Both the position numbers and the translations under genes were made by a program. This document shows positions 24,886 to 33,738 of a stretch of DNA of 46,199 nt, one piece after another; the first letter of the stretch is position 1; each line of letters opens with the position of its first letter. The DNA lies in NCBI GenBank assembly GCA_905234125.1, contig CAJOGQ010000035.1, positions 1 to 46,199 on the forward strand, in the 5' to 3' direction. Under the pieces are notes generated by a model. It saw nothing but the letters and a program-made list of their open reading frames with translations, was not told the DNA's origin and did no database searches. The stretch comes from an uncultured Bacteroidaceae bacterium (GTDB taxonomy: Bacteria > Bacteroidota > Bacteroidia > Bacteroidales > Bacteroidaceae).

Positions 24886-26636
24886 ATGTGGCGTGGCGAT
24901 GATTCGCCTCCTCAAGCCACTTGACTATTACCAGCAGAAGTACGGCACGTGGCGCTACGGCCTGAACAAGCTCTACCTCCTCATGGAGAAACAGCACAAC
25001 CGCGGGCAGGAGGGAGCCGGCATGGCTTGCGTCAACCTCGATGCCCCGGCTGGTGAGGAATACATGTTCCGCGAGAAAGCCGAGGGGAAGGATGCTATCT
25101 CCGAGATATTCCGGAGAATCAATGAGGACGAGAAGGAATTCACCTCCACGACCTCCCAGCCCTTCCATTCCCACTTCGCCGGACAGCTCTACATGGGTCA
25201 CCTCCGCTACTCCACCACCGGAAAGAGCGGGCTCACCTACGTCCATCCCTTCCTCCGACGCAACAACTGGCGGGCCAAGAACCTCTGCCTCTGCGGAAAC
25301 TTCAATATGACCAACATCGATGAGGTCTTCCAGTTCCTCACCGCCCAAGGGCAGTCGCCACGCATCTACGGCGACGCCTACATCACCCTCGAGCTGATGG
25401 GTCACCGCCTCGACCGCGAGGTGGAGCGTCTCTTTGCCGAGGCCAAAGAGCAGGGGCTCGAGGGTACCGACATCACTGCCTATATAGAGAATCATGTCCA
25501 ACGTCCTCCGCACCACGATGAGCCACTACGATGGTGGCTACGTTATGTGCGGACTGACCGGCTCTGGCGAGATGTTCGCCGTGCGTGACCCTTGGGGCAT
25601 CCGCCCCGCCTTCTACTATCAAGATGACGAGGTTGTGGTTGTCGCTTCCGAGCGCCCCGTCATCCAGACCACCTTCGACCTCACCGCCGAAGACATCCAC
25701 GAACTTCCTGCCGGACAAGCCCTCATCGTCCGCAAGAACGGGGAAGTCCGCAAGGAGCTGATCCTTCCGGCACAGCAACTGAGCGCATGTTCCTTCGAGC
25801 GTATTTATTTCAGCCGAGGTTCCGACCGAGACATCTATTTAGAGCGCAAACGTTTGGGTGAGCAACTCACTCCTGCCATCGTCCGAGCCATCGACGGCGA
25901 CGTGGCTCACACGGTCTTTTCTTATATCCCCAACACTGCCGAAGTCGCTTTCCACGGCATGACCGACGGAGTCCGCCGACTCGACCACGATGTTCGCATT
26001 GAGAAAGTTGTGTGGAAAGATATCAAGCTCCGCACCTTCATCAGCGACGGCTCCGAGCGAAACGACCTCGCCGCTCACGTCTATGACATCACCTATGGCT
26101 CCCTCACGCCTCACGAGGATAATCTCGTCATCATCGATGACTCCATCGTCCGCGGAACCACTCTGCGCGAGAGCATCTTCAAAATTCTCGACCGTCTCCA
26201 TCCCCGCAAGATTGTCATGGTCAGCTCTTCTCCCCAGATTCGCTACCCCGACTACTACGGCATCGACATGTCCCATCTCGAGGAGCTTTGCGCCTTCCGC
26301 GCCACCATCGAGCTCATCAAGGAGCGGGGCATGCAGCAGCTCATCGCCGAGACCTACCGAAAGTGCAAAGCTGGAGGGCAGAACCACGTTCGCGACATCT
26401 ACGCTCCTTTCACTGTCGATGAAATCAACCGCAAGATTGTCGAGATGCTCCGTCCCGAAGGCATGCAGACCCCTGTCGAGCTCGTCTTCCAGAGCATCAG
26501 GGGGCTCCACCGCGCTTGCCCCAACCATCCAGGCGACTGGTACTTCACCGGCCTCTATCCTACGCCAGGCGGAACCCGTCTTTGCAACCAGGCCTTTGTC
26601 AACTACGTCGAGCAGGTTCTCCGCTTGCAACTCTGA
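24866..26636 (+). pseudogene. PurF-like amidophosphoribosyltransferase paralog, frameshifted
   Basis: About 590 codons of a long PurF-like protein. The N-terminal Ntn amidotransferase starts MEQLKHECGVAMIRLLKPL with Cys8 as likely nucleophile; the C-terminal phosphoribosyltransferase domain carries the PRPP loop VIIDDSIVRGTT (about 26128-26163). The frame breaks between about 25487 and 25500: upstream it reads ITAYIENHVQ and then nonsense to 25588, while the continuation (NVLRTTMSHYDGGYVMCGL) is in the +1 frame. Both halves look well conserved, so the lesion is recent, a sequencing error, or bypassed. If real it splits the amidotransferase domain. An ATG at 25494 could start the second half. 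The gene overlaps pyrG by 20 bases. This long form may not be the housekeeping PurF. Confidence 0.75.
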
Positions 26637-26731
26637 GATACGACAATTGGATGATTAGACAAGTTCTGCGTGACAATCTTCGCCGAAAACAAACAAAATG
26701 CTTGTGAAAACAAGGATTTATTGTCAATTTG

Positions 26732-26763
26732 TTTGTCGGTTTGGCTGAAAGTTTGTAATTTTG
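26732..26763 (+). promoter_or_regulatory. Promoter of asnB
   Basis: TTTG (26732-26735) and TAATTTTG (26756-26763) are exactly 20 bases apart. The ATG is 65 bases after the -7 box, in an AT-rich leader with no obvious structure. Confidence 0.75.
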
Positions 26764-26827
26764 CAACCGATTTCAAAAAATCAAAAACAATTTGATTATA
26801 TAAACACGAACATAATAGCATAATGAC

Positions 26828-28519
26828 ATGTGCGGATTTGTAGGAATACTCAAAATGAAAGGCGATGCCCACCAGAAGCGTGAGCAGGCGTTGAAGATGT
26901 CGGCAAGGATTCGGCATCGCGGTCCCGACTGGAGCGGGGTCTATAGCAGTGAGAAGGCGGTGCTGGCGCATGAGCGTCTGGCCATCGTGGACCCGCTTTC
27001 GGGCGGTCAGCCCTTGTACTCGAGGGACGGCAAGGTAGTGTTGGCGGTGAACGGCGAGATATACAATCATCAGGAGATTCGTCGCCGGTTTGCTGGGCAG
27101 TATGAATTCCAGACGGGTTCGGACTGCGAGGTGATCTTGGCTCTCTATCAGGAGGCGAAGGAGCAGGGACGTCCTATGGAGGAGATGCTGGACGAGCTGA
27201 ACGGCATCTTCGCTTTTGTGCTTTACGACTCGGCAACGGACGATTTTCTTGTGGCGCGCGACCCCATCGGCGTCATACCTTTATATATAGGGCACGATCA
27301 GGGTGGCACCATCTATGTGGCGAGCGAGCTGAAGGCCTTGGAGGGTCAGTGCGAGTATGAGCCATTCTTCCCGGGATGTTATCTGACGGCCGGAATGGAG
27401 AAGCCAGGAAGATGGTATAGCCGCGACTGGATGAAGTATGAAGGGATGAAGTGGTCGACGAGCGATCGCAAGGAGGCTGTGCAGCTGGTGAAGGATGGGT
27501 TGATGGCGGCGGTGAAACGTCAGCTGATGTCTGATGTGCCGTATGGTGTGCTGCTGTCGGGTGGACTGGATTCGTCGGTGGTGTCGGCCATTGCGAAGCT
27601 CTATGCAGCCAAGCGTATCGAGACGAACGACGAGCATGATGCCTGGTGGCCTCGGCTGCACTCGTTCGCCGTGGGTCTGAAAGGGGCTCCTGACTTGGCG
27701 AAGGCTCGCGAGGTGGCGGAGCATATCGGCACGGTGCATCATGAAGTGAACTACACGATTCAGGAGGGCTTGGATGCCATCCGCGACGTGATTTACCATA
27801 TCGAGACTTACGATGTGACGACGATTCGGGCTTCTACGCCGATGTATCTGCTGGCCAGAGTCATCCGTTCGATGGGCATCAAGATGGTGCTGAGTGGTGA
27901 AGGCGCAGACGAGATTTTCGGCGGTTATCTGTACTTCCACAAGGCTCCGGATGCGAAGGCTTTCCATGAGGAGACGGTCAGGAAGTTGGGCAAACTGCAC
28001 TTCTACGACTGTCTGCGGGCGAACAAGTCGCTGATGGCGTGGGGCATCGAGGGCCGTGTGCCGTTCCTCGACAAGGAGTTTCTCGACGTGGCCATGCGCA
28101 TCAACCCAGTGCTGAAGATGTGTCCGGGCAAGACGATCGAGAAGGGCGTTGTCCGTGAGGGCTTTGCCGACATGCTCCCGGAGAGCATCGCTTGGCGTCA
28201 GAAGGAGCAGTTCAGCGACGGCGTGGGCTATTCGTGGATTGACACGCTGAAGAAGATCACGTCCGAATCCGTCAGCGACGAACAGATGGCGCATGCGGCC
28301 GAACGGTTCCCCATCAATCCGCCGCTCTGCAAGGAGGAGTACTACTACAGGAGCATCTTCGAGGAGCATTTCCCCAGCGCATCGGCGGCACGGAGCGTGA
28401 ATCAGGAGGCCTCGGTGGCATGCTCGACGGCCATTGCGCTGGAATGGGACGAAGCTTTCAAGAACATGAACGACCCCAGCGGACGAGCCGTGAAGGGAGT
28501 GCATGAGCAAGCATATTAA
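26828..28519 (+). CDS. asnB: Asparagine synthetase B (glutamine-hydrolysing)
   Basis: A 563-residue enzyme that converts aspartate to asparagine with ATP and glutamine. Cys2 (MCGFVGIL) is the class II amidotransferase nucleophile once Met1 is removed; RHRGPDWSG, NGEIYNH and GSDCEVIL complete that domain. The synthetase domain has the PP-loop SGGLDSS (244-250) and GEGADEIFGGYLYF. Length and motifs are normal. It has its own promoter, and its downstream neighbour carA starts 88 bases on with no visible promoter. Confidence 0.95.
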   Translation: MCGFVGILKMKGDAHQKREQALKMSARIRHRGPDWSGVYSSEKAVLAHERLAIVDPLSGGQPLYSRDGKVVLAVNGEIYNHQEIRRRFAGQYEFQTGSDCEVILALYQEAKEQGRPMEEMLDELNGIFAFVLYDSATDDFLVARDPIGVIPLYIGHDQGGTIYVASELKALEGQCEYEPFFPGCYLTAGMEKPGRWYSRDWMKYEGMKWSTSDRKEAVQLVKDGLMAAVKRQLMSDVPYGVLLSGGLDSSVVSAIAKLYAAKRIETNDEHDAWWPRLHSFAVGLKGAPDLAKAREVAEHIGTVHHEVNYTIQEGLDAIRDVIYHIETYDVTTIRASTPMYLLARVIRSMGIKMVLSGEGADEIFGGYLYFHKAPDAKAFHEETVRKLGKLHFYDCLRANKSLMAWGIEGRVPFLDKEFLDVAMRINPVLKMCPGKTIEKGVVREGFADMLPESIAWRQKEQFSDGVGYSWIDTLKKITSESVSDEQMAHAAERFPINPPLCKEEYYYRSIFEEHFPSASAARSVNQEASVACSTAIALEWDEAFKNMNDPSGRAVKGVHEQAY

Positions 28520-28531
28520 TGATGTTGGAAT

Positions 28532-28569
28532 GACGTGGTGTCGTAATGTTTTTATTACGTCATCACGTC
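28532..28569 (+). other. Long hairpin between asnB and carA
   Basis: Bases 28532-28547 and 28554-28569 pair at 14 of 16 positions around a T-rich loop. No T-run follows on the plus strand, so it is not a standard terminator. The right arm continues as an ACGTCATC direct repeat (28557-28575). It may stabilise or partly attenuate an asnB-carA transcript. Confidence 0.5.
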
Positions 28570-28607
28570 ATCACGAAGATAATGATATAACGAAATCAAG
28601 GTATTAG

Positions 28608-31475
28608 ATGAAGAGAGAAGCAAGATTGATACTCGACGACGGAACAGAGTTCGTTGGACGCTCGTTCGGCTACGAATGCGACACGGCGGGAGAGGTGGTG
28701 TTCAACACGGCCATGACGGGCTATCCGGAGAGCCTGACCGACCCCAGCTATGCGGGTCAGATTCTGGTGACGACTTTTCCGCTGATCGGCAACTACGGTG
28801 TGCCGGACACGGGTTTGGGCAGTAATGGTCTGCCCCTTTTTATGGAGAGCGACCGCATCCACGCCAAGGCGCTGGTGGTGGCCGACTATAGCGAACAGTA
28901 TTCTCATTGGAACGCGAAGGAGTCCTTGGCCTCTTGGCTGAAGCGTGAGCACATCCCCGCCATCACCGGCATCGACACTCGACGGCTCACCATGCTGTTG
29001 AGAGAGCACGGTGTGATGATGGGTCGCGTGGTGATCGGCGATAGTGCCGTTTGTTGCGACTCAGTCGCAACAGATGGAACTACAGCCCCCACCGAGGATT
29101 ACGGTTCTGTGAACTGGGTGGAGCAGGTGAGCTGCAAGGAAGTTATCACCTATCAGCCCATTGGTGACAAGAAGCATCGTGTGGTTTTGGTTGACTGCGG
29201 TGTGAAGGCCAACATCATCCGCTGCCTTATCAAGCGTGGCATCGAAGTGGTTCGTGTGCCTTGGGACTATGATTTCAACAGCTTGGACTTCGACGGCCTC
29301 TTCTTGGCCAATGGCCCTGGCGATCCGGAACAATGTCTGAAGACGGTCAATCATATCAAGACTTTTCTGAATGGCTCTGTGCGGCCATGCATGGGCATTT
29401 GCTTGGGCAACCAACTTCTGGCTCGTGCCGCCGGTGCTAAGACCTATAAACTAAAGTACGGTCATCGTTCGCACAACCAGCCAGTGCAGCGAGTGGGCTC
29501 TATCCAATGCTTCATCACCTCGCAGAACCACGGCTATGCGGTGGACGCATCGACCCTTCCCGCTGATTGGGAACCGCTGTTCGTCAACATGAACGACGGC
29601 TCGAACGAGGGCATCCGCCACAAGACGAACCCTTGGATGTCGGCGCAGTTCCATCCCGAAGCCTGCTCTGGCCCCGTGGACACCGAGTTCCTGTTCGATG
29701 AATTTGTTGCGATGTTAGATAATAAGGAGCAAGGAGCAAGGAGCAAGGAACAAGAGGAATCTCTCGCCTCTTGCCCCTCTCCCCTTGCCCCTATCTCAAA
29801 AGTCCTCATCCTCGGTTCTGGAGCCCTGAAGATTGGTCAGGCTGGCGAGTTCGATTATAGCGGTGCGCAGGCGCTGAAGGCGCTGAAGGAGGAGGGCATC
29901 AAATCCGTGCTCATCAATCCAAATGTTGCCACGGTGCAGACTTCCCAAGGCGTGGCCGACACGGTCTATTTCCAGCCCGTGCAGGCCGACTTCGTGGAGC
30001 GCGTCATCGAGAAGGAACGTCCCGATGGCATCTTGCTCTCCTTTGGCGGACAGACGGCGCTGAACTGTGGTGTGGAGCTCTACGAACGTGGTGTTCTGGA
30101 GAAATATGGTGTCCGAGTGCTCGGCACACCTGTTCAGGCCATCATCGACACCGAAGACCGCGACCTCTTCGTGAAGCGTCTCGATGAAATCGGCGTGAAG
30201 ACCATCAAGAGCCATGCCTGCTCGACGGTCGAGGAGGTGCAGAAGGCTGCGTATGAGCTCGGTTTCCCCGTCATCCTGCGTGCCGCATACGCGCTCGGCG
30301 GTCTCGGTTCCGGCTTCTGCGACAACGAAGAACAGCTTCTGGCGCAGGCTGAGGAAGCCTTCTCGTTCTCTCCGCAAGTCTTGGTGGAGAAGTCGCTGAA
30401 GGGTTGGAAGGAGATTGAGTATGAGGTGGTGCGCGACCGCTACGACAACTGCATCACGGTCTGCAACATGGAGAACTTCGACCCGCTCGGCATCCATACA
30501 GGCGAGAGCATCGTGGTGGCTCCCTCGCAGACGCTCACCAACTCTGAATACCACAAGCTCCGTGCCCTCGCCATCAAGATCATCCGCCACATCGGCATCG
30601 TCGGCGAGTGCAACGTGCAGTATGCGCTCGACCCTGAGTCGGAGGACTATCGTGTCATCGAAGTCAACGCCCGTCTCTCGCGTTCCTCGGCATTGGCATC
30701 GAAGGCGACGGGCTATCCCTTGGCTTTCGTCGCTGCCAAACTCGGTCTCGGCTACGGGCTCTTCGAACTGAAGAACTCGGTGACCAAGACCACCAGCGCC
30801 TTCTTCGAGCCGGCTCTCGACTATGCGGTCGTGAAGATTCCTCGTTGGGATTTGACCAAGTTCCACGGCGTGAAGCGGCAGCTTGGCTCGTCGATGAAGT
30901 CGGTGGGCGAAGTGATGGCCATCGGTCGCACTTTCGAGGAAGCCATCCAGAAGGGTCTGCGCATGATAGGGCAGGGCATGCATGGCTTTGTGGACAACCA
31001 CGAAATCAAGATTCCTGACATCGCGACAGCCCTCCATGAGCCGACCGACACGCGCATCTTTGCCATTGCGAAAGCCATGCAGTTGGGCTACGGCATCGAG
31101 CAGATTCATGACCTGACGAAGATTGACCGCTGGTTCCTCCAGAAGTTGAAGCACATCGTCCGCATCAACGAGCGGCTGAAAGAGTTCGTGCATTTCTCGG
31201 ACATGATTGAATATATGGACGCGACGGAACTGCTGGAATACATCGAGGCTCCTGAGTTTGCTGAGTTGCTGCACGAAGCCAAAGTCTATGGCTTCTCTGA
31301 CTTCCAGATTGCCCGTGCCATCGGTCTTGAGGCTGACATGAACATGGAAGAGGCTGGACTGATCGTCCGTAAGTGGCGCAAGGAACTCGGCATCGTGCCC
31401 CTCGTCAACCAAATTGACACCCTCGCTGCCGAATATCCTGCCCAGACAAACTATCTGTATTTGTCGTACGTGTAA
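28608..31475 (+). CDS. carA: Carbamoyl-phosphate synthase: CarA fused to the first half of CarB
   Basis: A 955-residue fusion. Residues 1 to about 372 are a complete CarA glutaminase subunit, with Cys265 in MGICLGNQ and His349/Glu351 in QFHPEACSGP. Residues about 373-397 are a linker made of repeat DNA. Residues 398-955 are CarB-like from VLILGSGALKIGQAGEFDYS through the first ATP-grasp domain (LRAAYALGGLGSGF; NARLSRSSALASK) and oligomerisation domain, stopping at NYLYLSYV. In usual CarB of about 1070 residues a second ATP-grasp half and the allosteric domain follow; here the stop codon is followed by a 22-bp repeat array. As encoded it could make carboxyphosphate and carbamate but lacks the domain that phosphorylates carbamate. 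The missing half may be encoded elsewhere, as in lineages with split CarB, or the gene is broken. Confidence 0.85.
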   Translation: MKREARLILDDGTEFVGRSFGYECDTAGEVVFNTAMTGYPESLTDPSYAGQILVTTFPLIGNYGVPDTGLGSNGLPLFMESDRIHAKALVVADYSEQYSHWNAKESLASWLKREHIPAITGIDTRRLTMLLREHGVMMGRVVIGDSAVCCDSVATDGTTAPTEDYGSVNWVEQVSCKEVITYQPIGDKKHRVVLVDCGVKANIIRCLIKRGIEVVRVPWDYDFNSLDFDGLFLANGPGDPEQCLKTVNHIKTFLNGSVRPCMGICLGNQLLARAAGAKTYKLKYGHRSHNQPVQRVGSIQCFITSQNHGYAVDASTLPADWEPLFVNMNDGSNEGIRHKTNPWMSAQFHPEACSGPVDTEFLFDEFVAMLDNKEQGARSKEQEESLASCPSPLAPISKVLILGSGALKIGQAGEFDYSGAQALKALKEEGIKSVLINPNVATVQTSQGVADTVYFQPVQADFVERVIEKERPDGILLSFGGQTALNCGVELYERGVLEKYGVRVLGTPVQAIIDTEDRDLFVKRLDEIGVKTIKSHACSTVEEVQKAAYELGFPVILRAAYALGGLGSGFCDNEEQLLAQAEEAFSFSPQVLVEKSLKGWKEIEYEVVRDRYDNCITVCNMENFDPLGIHTGESIVVAPSQTLTNSEYHKLRALAIKIIRHIGIVGECNVQYALDPESEDYRVIEVNARLSRSSALASKATGYPLAFVAAKLGLGYGLFELKNSVTKTTSAFFEPALDYAVVKIPRWDLTKFHGVKRQLGSSMKSVGEVMAIGRTFEEAIQKGLRMIGQGMHGFVDNHEIKIPDIATALHEPTDTRIFAIAKAMQLGYGIEQIHDLTKIDRWFLQKLKHIVRINERLKEFVHFSDMIEYMDATELLEYIEAPEFAELLHEAKVYGFSDFQIARAIGLEADMNMEEAGLIVRKWRKELGIVPLVNQIDTLAAEYPAQTNYLYLSYV
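29724..29751 (+). repeat. 7-bp tandem repeat at the CarA-CarB junction
   Basis: Four head-to-tail units, AAGGAGC three times and AAGGAAC once, lie inside the coding sequence just after the CarA part. Downstream CAAGAGG (about 29751-29757) pairs with CCTCTTG (29767-29773). Seven is not a multiple of three, so gain or loss of one unit would shift the frame between the two parts. Confidence 0.8.
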
Positions 31476-31601
31476 ATTGGTGCTGACCAACTTCCCAATC
31501 GTTGCTGACCAGCTTCCCAATTGGTACTGACCAGCTTCCCAATTGGTACTGACCAGTTTCCCAATTGGTGCTGACCAGCTTCCCAATCGGTGCAGACCAA
31601 T
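31476..31601 (+). repeat. 22-bp tandem repeat array, six units
   Basis: One 16-base partial unit (31476-31491) and five full 22-base units (starting 31492, 31514, 31536, 31558 and 31580) follow the carAB stop without a gap. Units read TTCCCAATTGGTACTGACC plus AGC, with scattered changes. Each contains the palindrome CCAATTGG and a GGT/ACC dyad. There are no spacers, so it is not a CRISPR. Confidence 0.92.
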
Positions 31602-31606
31602 AAAGA

Positions 31607-31642
31607 ATCCCTCGTGCTATCATCGCTGACAGCACGAGGGAT
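31607..31642. terminator. Hairpin between convergent carAB and M56 genes
   Basis: A perfect 12-bp stem (ATCCCTCGTGCT with AGCACGAGGGAT) around a 12-base loop. The following plus-strand bases are moderately T-rich (TACTTTGTTT), and the minus-strand side reads TCTTTATT. It probably ends transcription from both sides, chiefly by stem strength. Confidence 0.6.
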
Positions 31643-31689
31643 ATGTGTACTTTGTTTAACTAATCTTACTTGATTTACTAACTCGAGTG

Positions 31690-33711
31690 TTACTGGAGTC
31701 GGAAAGTAATAGGAAGCGTGTATTTCATTCTGACTAACTCGCCACCTTGCTTGGCAGGTACCCATTTAGGCATGTCTTTGACCGCTCGGACTGCCTCATC
31801 TTCAAGTGCCTTCCTGCATGCTTCATACTTGTCGGGAGTGGTTGGTACTTCCTCACCCTTCTCCATCTTCTCCTTGGCATTTTTTGCAAGAGTGGTAACC
31901 GTTATACCTTCAGAGTCCGTTGCGCTATTATGGACCACATTGACGTTGCTGAGTGAGCCATCTTTCTCGATGATGAACTGTACAATCATGCGGCCTTGTA
32001 TGCCATTCTCTGCAGCCTCTTTAGGATAGCGTACGTTGGTAGCAATGTATTGCATCATCGCTGTTTGGCCACCAGGGTACTGCGCTGGTTCTTCACATGT
32101 GTCCAAAGCATCTGGAACATTCATCATGCGGACGGCATCAGCATCCAATTGAAGCGTTTTCACCTTCTTTCCATTGATGTAGTAGGAGCCGTCCTCGCCC
32201 CTCTCCATTCCGGGAAGTTTCTTGAGAATTTCCAGGCTTTCTGGTTTCACTTTAATCTCAATGACCCCATTCTTGCCCTTGTCACCATAGATGGCTGTGG
32301 CTGCTCCGTCTTTGAGGACGGTGACGCTTTGAACGTCTTCAGGCTTAATGTTGAGAACCTTGGCGATAGTTTCATCATTGAGTGTTTTATAATCGGCAGG
32401 GAACTTGATCTCAATGCCGTTGACGAGAATCAGTGGCTCATCATTCTCCGGAGCTGTTGCTGCTTGGGTGTGGATGACAATGATGCCATGCTTGTCCTTG
32501 TAGTCGTACTTGGCTGTTCCGTTGGCGGTCTTCAGCATTTCGAACTTTGAATTGGCCAACAGGGTCTTGTAGTTTCTCAGTTCGGCCTCAGTGGCTTGGC
32601 GTCCATCGATGAACACATATTCAGCGGTGCATTCGAAATAGCCGTCGGCAGGCTTGCCTTCGTGCGTGAAGCTTAGGATTCTGCCATACTGGTCAGCGAC
32701 GGGGTGGATGGCGAAGGGCTTCTCATTAGGCATCTCAGACATTTCGGTCTGGGTAGCTTCTGGGACGAGGATGGTCTCCTTCACTTCGTTGAGGGCAGGC
32801 ACAGTTGTCTTTTCCAACGTCTTTACCATGTCCTCCACGGGGTCGGTCTCAATGGGGGTGGCGAAAACACTGATGGTGAGTGCTGCCACGGGGATGGCGC
32901 AGAGTGCTTTGAGCATGAGCCATCGGTTGGATTTCTTTTGGTACATCATAATGATACGTTTTTTGAGTGAGCCGTGATTGAGATTGTTGGTGAAAGGCTG
33001 CAGACGGTCGCCGACAACTTTGGTCACGAGAAGTTGTTGATATGATTTTGCATCGATGCCTTGATTGATGACCGCCTGGTCTGCCTCGTACTCATGCACG
33101 GCCTTCAGGTCGCGGCTGAGGAACCAGATGAAGGGGCTGAACCACTGGAGGGTCTTGACGCCTTGCAGCAGCAGGAGGTCGTAGGTGTGTCCCAGACGGA
33201 TATGTTCCTGTTCGTGGGTGAGGATATAGGGTCGGTTCTCTTCATAGTCCTTCACGCTCATCACGATATAGTGGAAGATGCTGAAGGGGGGCATGTCCTG
33301 ATTGTGCAGGATGATGGTGTTGCCCTGCGAGTCCGAGTGCCGCACGCCGTTGCGCAGGAATCTGGAGAGCGAGAAAGTCTGCACGAGGGTGACGATGAGC
33401 ATGACGGAGATGCCTGCCATGTAGAGCCACGAGATCAGCTGAATCCAAGTGAAGTGTGTGCCTCCTTGGGGTCGGACGGTGACCTCCATGCTGTCCTGCT
33501 CGATGTAGTTCTGCATCAGATACACCTCTTCGTTCAGAGCCGTCGGATGCGAGGTGGTGAAGTGGAACATCGGCAGGATGAGCGACACCAGCATGATGCC
33601 CACCAGCATGCAGCGGTTGAACCGATGGAATGTCTCTTTGCTCAGGAACACGAAGAAACAGCTATACAGGAGCGCCATCGTGATGGCTGATTTGAGGATG
33701 TAGAGAATCAT
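31690..33711 (-). CDS. M56-family membrane metallopeptidase sensor with plug and TonB domains
   Basis: A 673-residue BlaR1/MecR1-like protein of the Bacteroidota type. Membrane segments lie at about 5-22, 34-50 and 92-112, followed by the cytoplasmic M56 peptidase with the zinc motif HEQEH (166-170) and HEYEADQAV. A further membrane segment (about 275-295) leads to a periplasmic part. That part has a TonB-receptor plug-like stretch (VTVLKDGAATAIYGDKGKNG) and a TonB C-terminal domain (VRYPKEAAENGIQGRMIVQF). By family analogy a signal activates the peptidase, which leads to loss of the BlaI repressor. It has no penicillin-binding domain, so the signal is not evidently a beta-lactam. It follows the BlaI gene by 27 bases. 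Confidence 0.85.
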   Translation of the reverse strand: MILYILKSAITMALLYSCFFVFLSKETFHRFNRCMLVGIMLVSLILPMFHFTTSHPTALNEEVYLMQNYIEQDSMEVTVRPQGGTHFTWIQLISWLYMAGISVMLIVTLVQTFSLSRFLRNGVRHSDSQGNTIILHNQDMPPFSIFHYIVMSVKDYEENRPYILTHEQEHIRLGHTYDLLLLQGVKTLQWFSPFIWFLSRDLKAVHEYEADQAVINQGIDAKSYQQLLVTKVVGDRLQPFTNNLNHGSLKKRIIMMYQKKSNRWLMLKALCAIPVAALTISVFATPIETDPVEDMVKTLEKTTVPALNEVKETILVPEATQTEMSEMPNEKPFAIHPVADQYGRILSFTHEGKPADGYFECTAEYVFIDGRQATEAELRNYKTLLANSKFEMLKTANGTAKYDYKDKHGIIVIHTQAATAPENDEPLILVNGIEIKFPADYKTLNDETIAKVLNIKPEDVQSVTVLKDGAATAIYGDKGKNGVIEIKVKPESLEILKKLPGMERGEDGSYYINGKKVKTLQLDADAVRMMNVPDALDTCEEPAQYPGGQTAMMQYIATNVRYPKEAAENGIQGRMIVQFIIEKDGSLSNVNVVHNSATDSEGITVTTLAKNAKEKMEKGEEVPTTPDKYEACRKALEDEAVRAVKDMPKWVPAKQGGELVRMKYTLPITFRLQ

Positions 33712-33738
33712 GTGACTTACTTTTTACTATATTACTAT

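Noticed and set aside
25480-25600. Programmed +1 frameshift in the PurF-like gene
   Set aside because: No slippery codon next to a stop as in prfB and no obvious stimulator; a mutation or sequence error is simpler, so it is listed as a frameshifted gene.
29796-31586. Open frame of 596 codons on the minus strand, opposite carAB
   Set aside because: Antisense shadow of CarB coding sequence extended by the 22-bp array; no family-like motifs.
31476-31601. CRISPR array
   Set aside because: Units are head to tail with no spacers and no cas genes are nearby.
31405-31635. Short repeat-encoded protein over the 22-bp array
   Set aside because: The unit is not a multiple of three, there is no promoter or start context, and the peptide repeats only reflect the DNA repeat.
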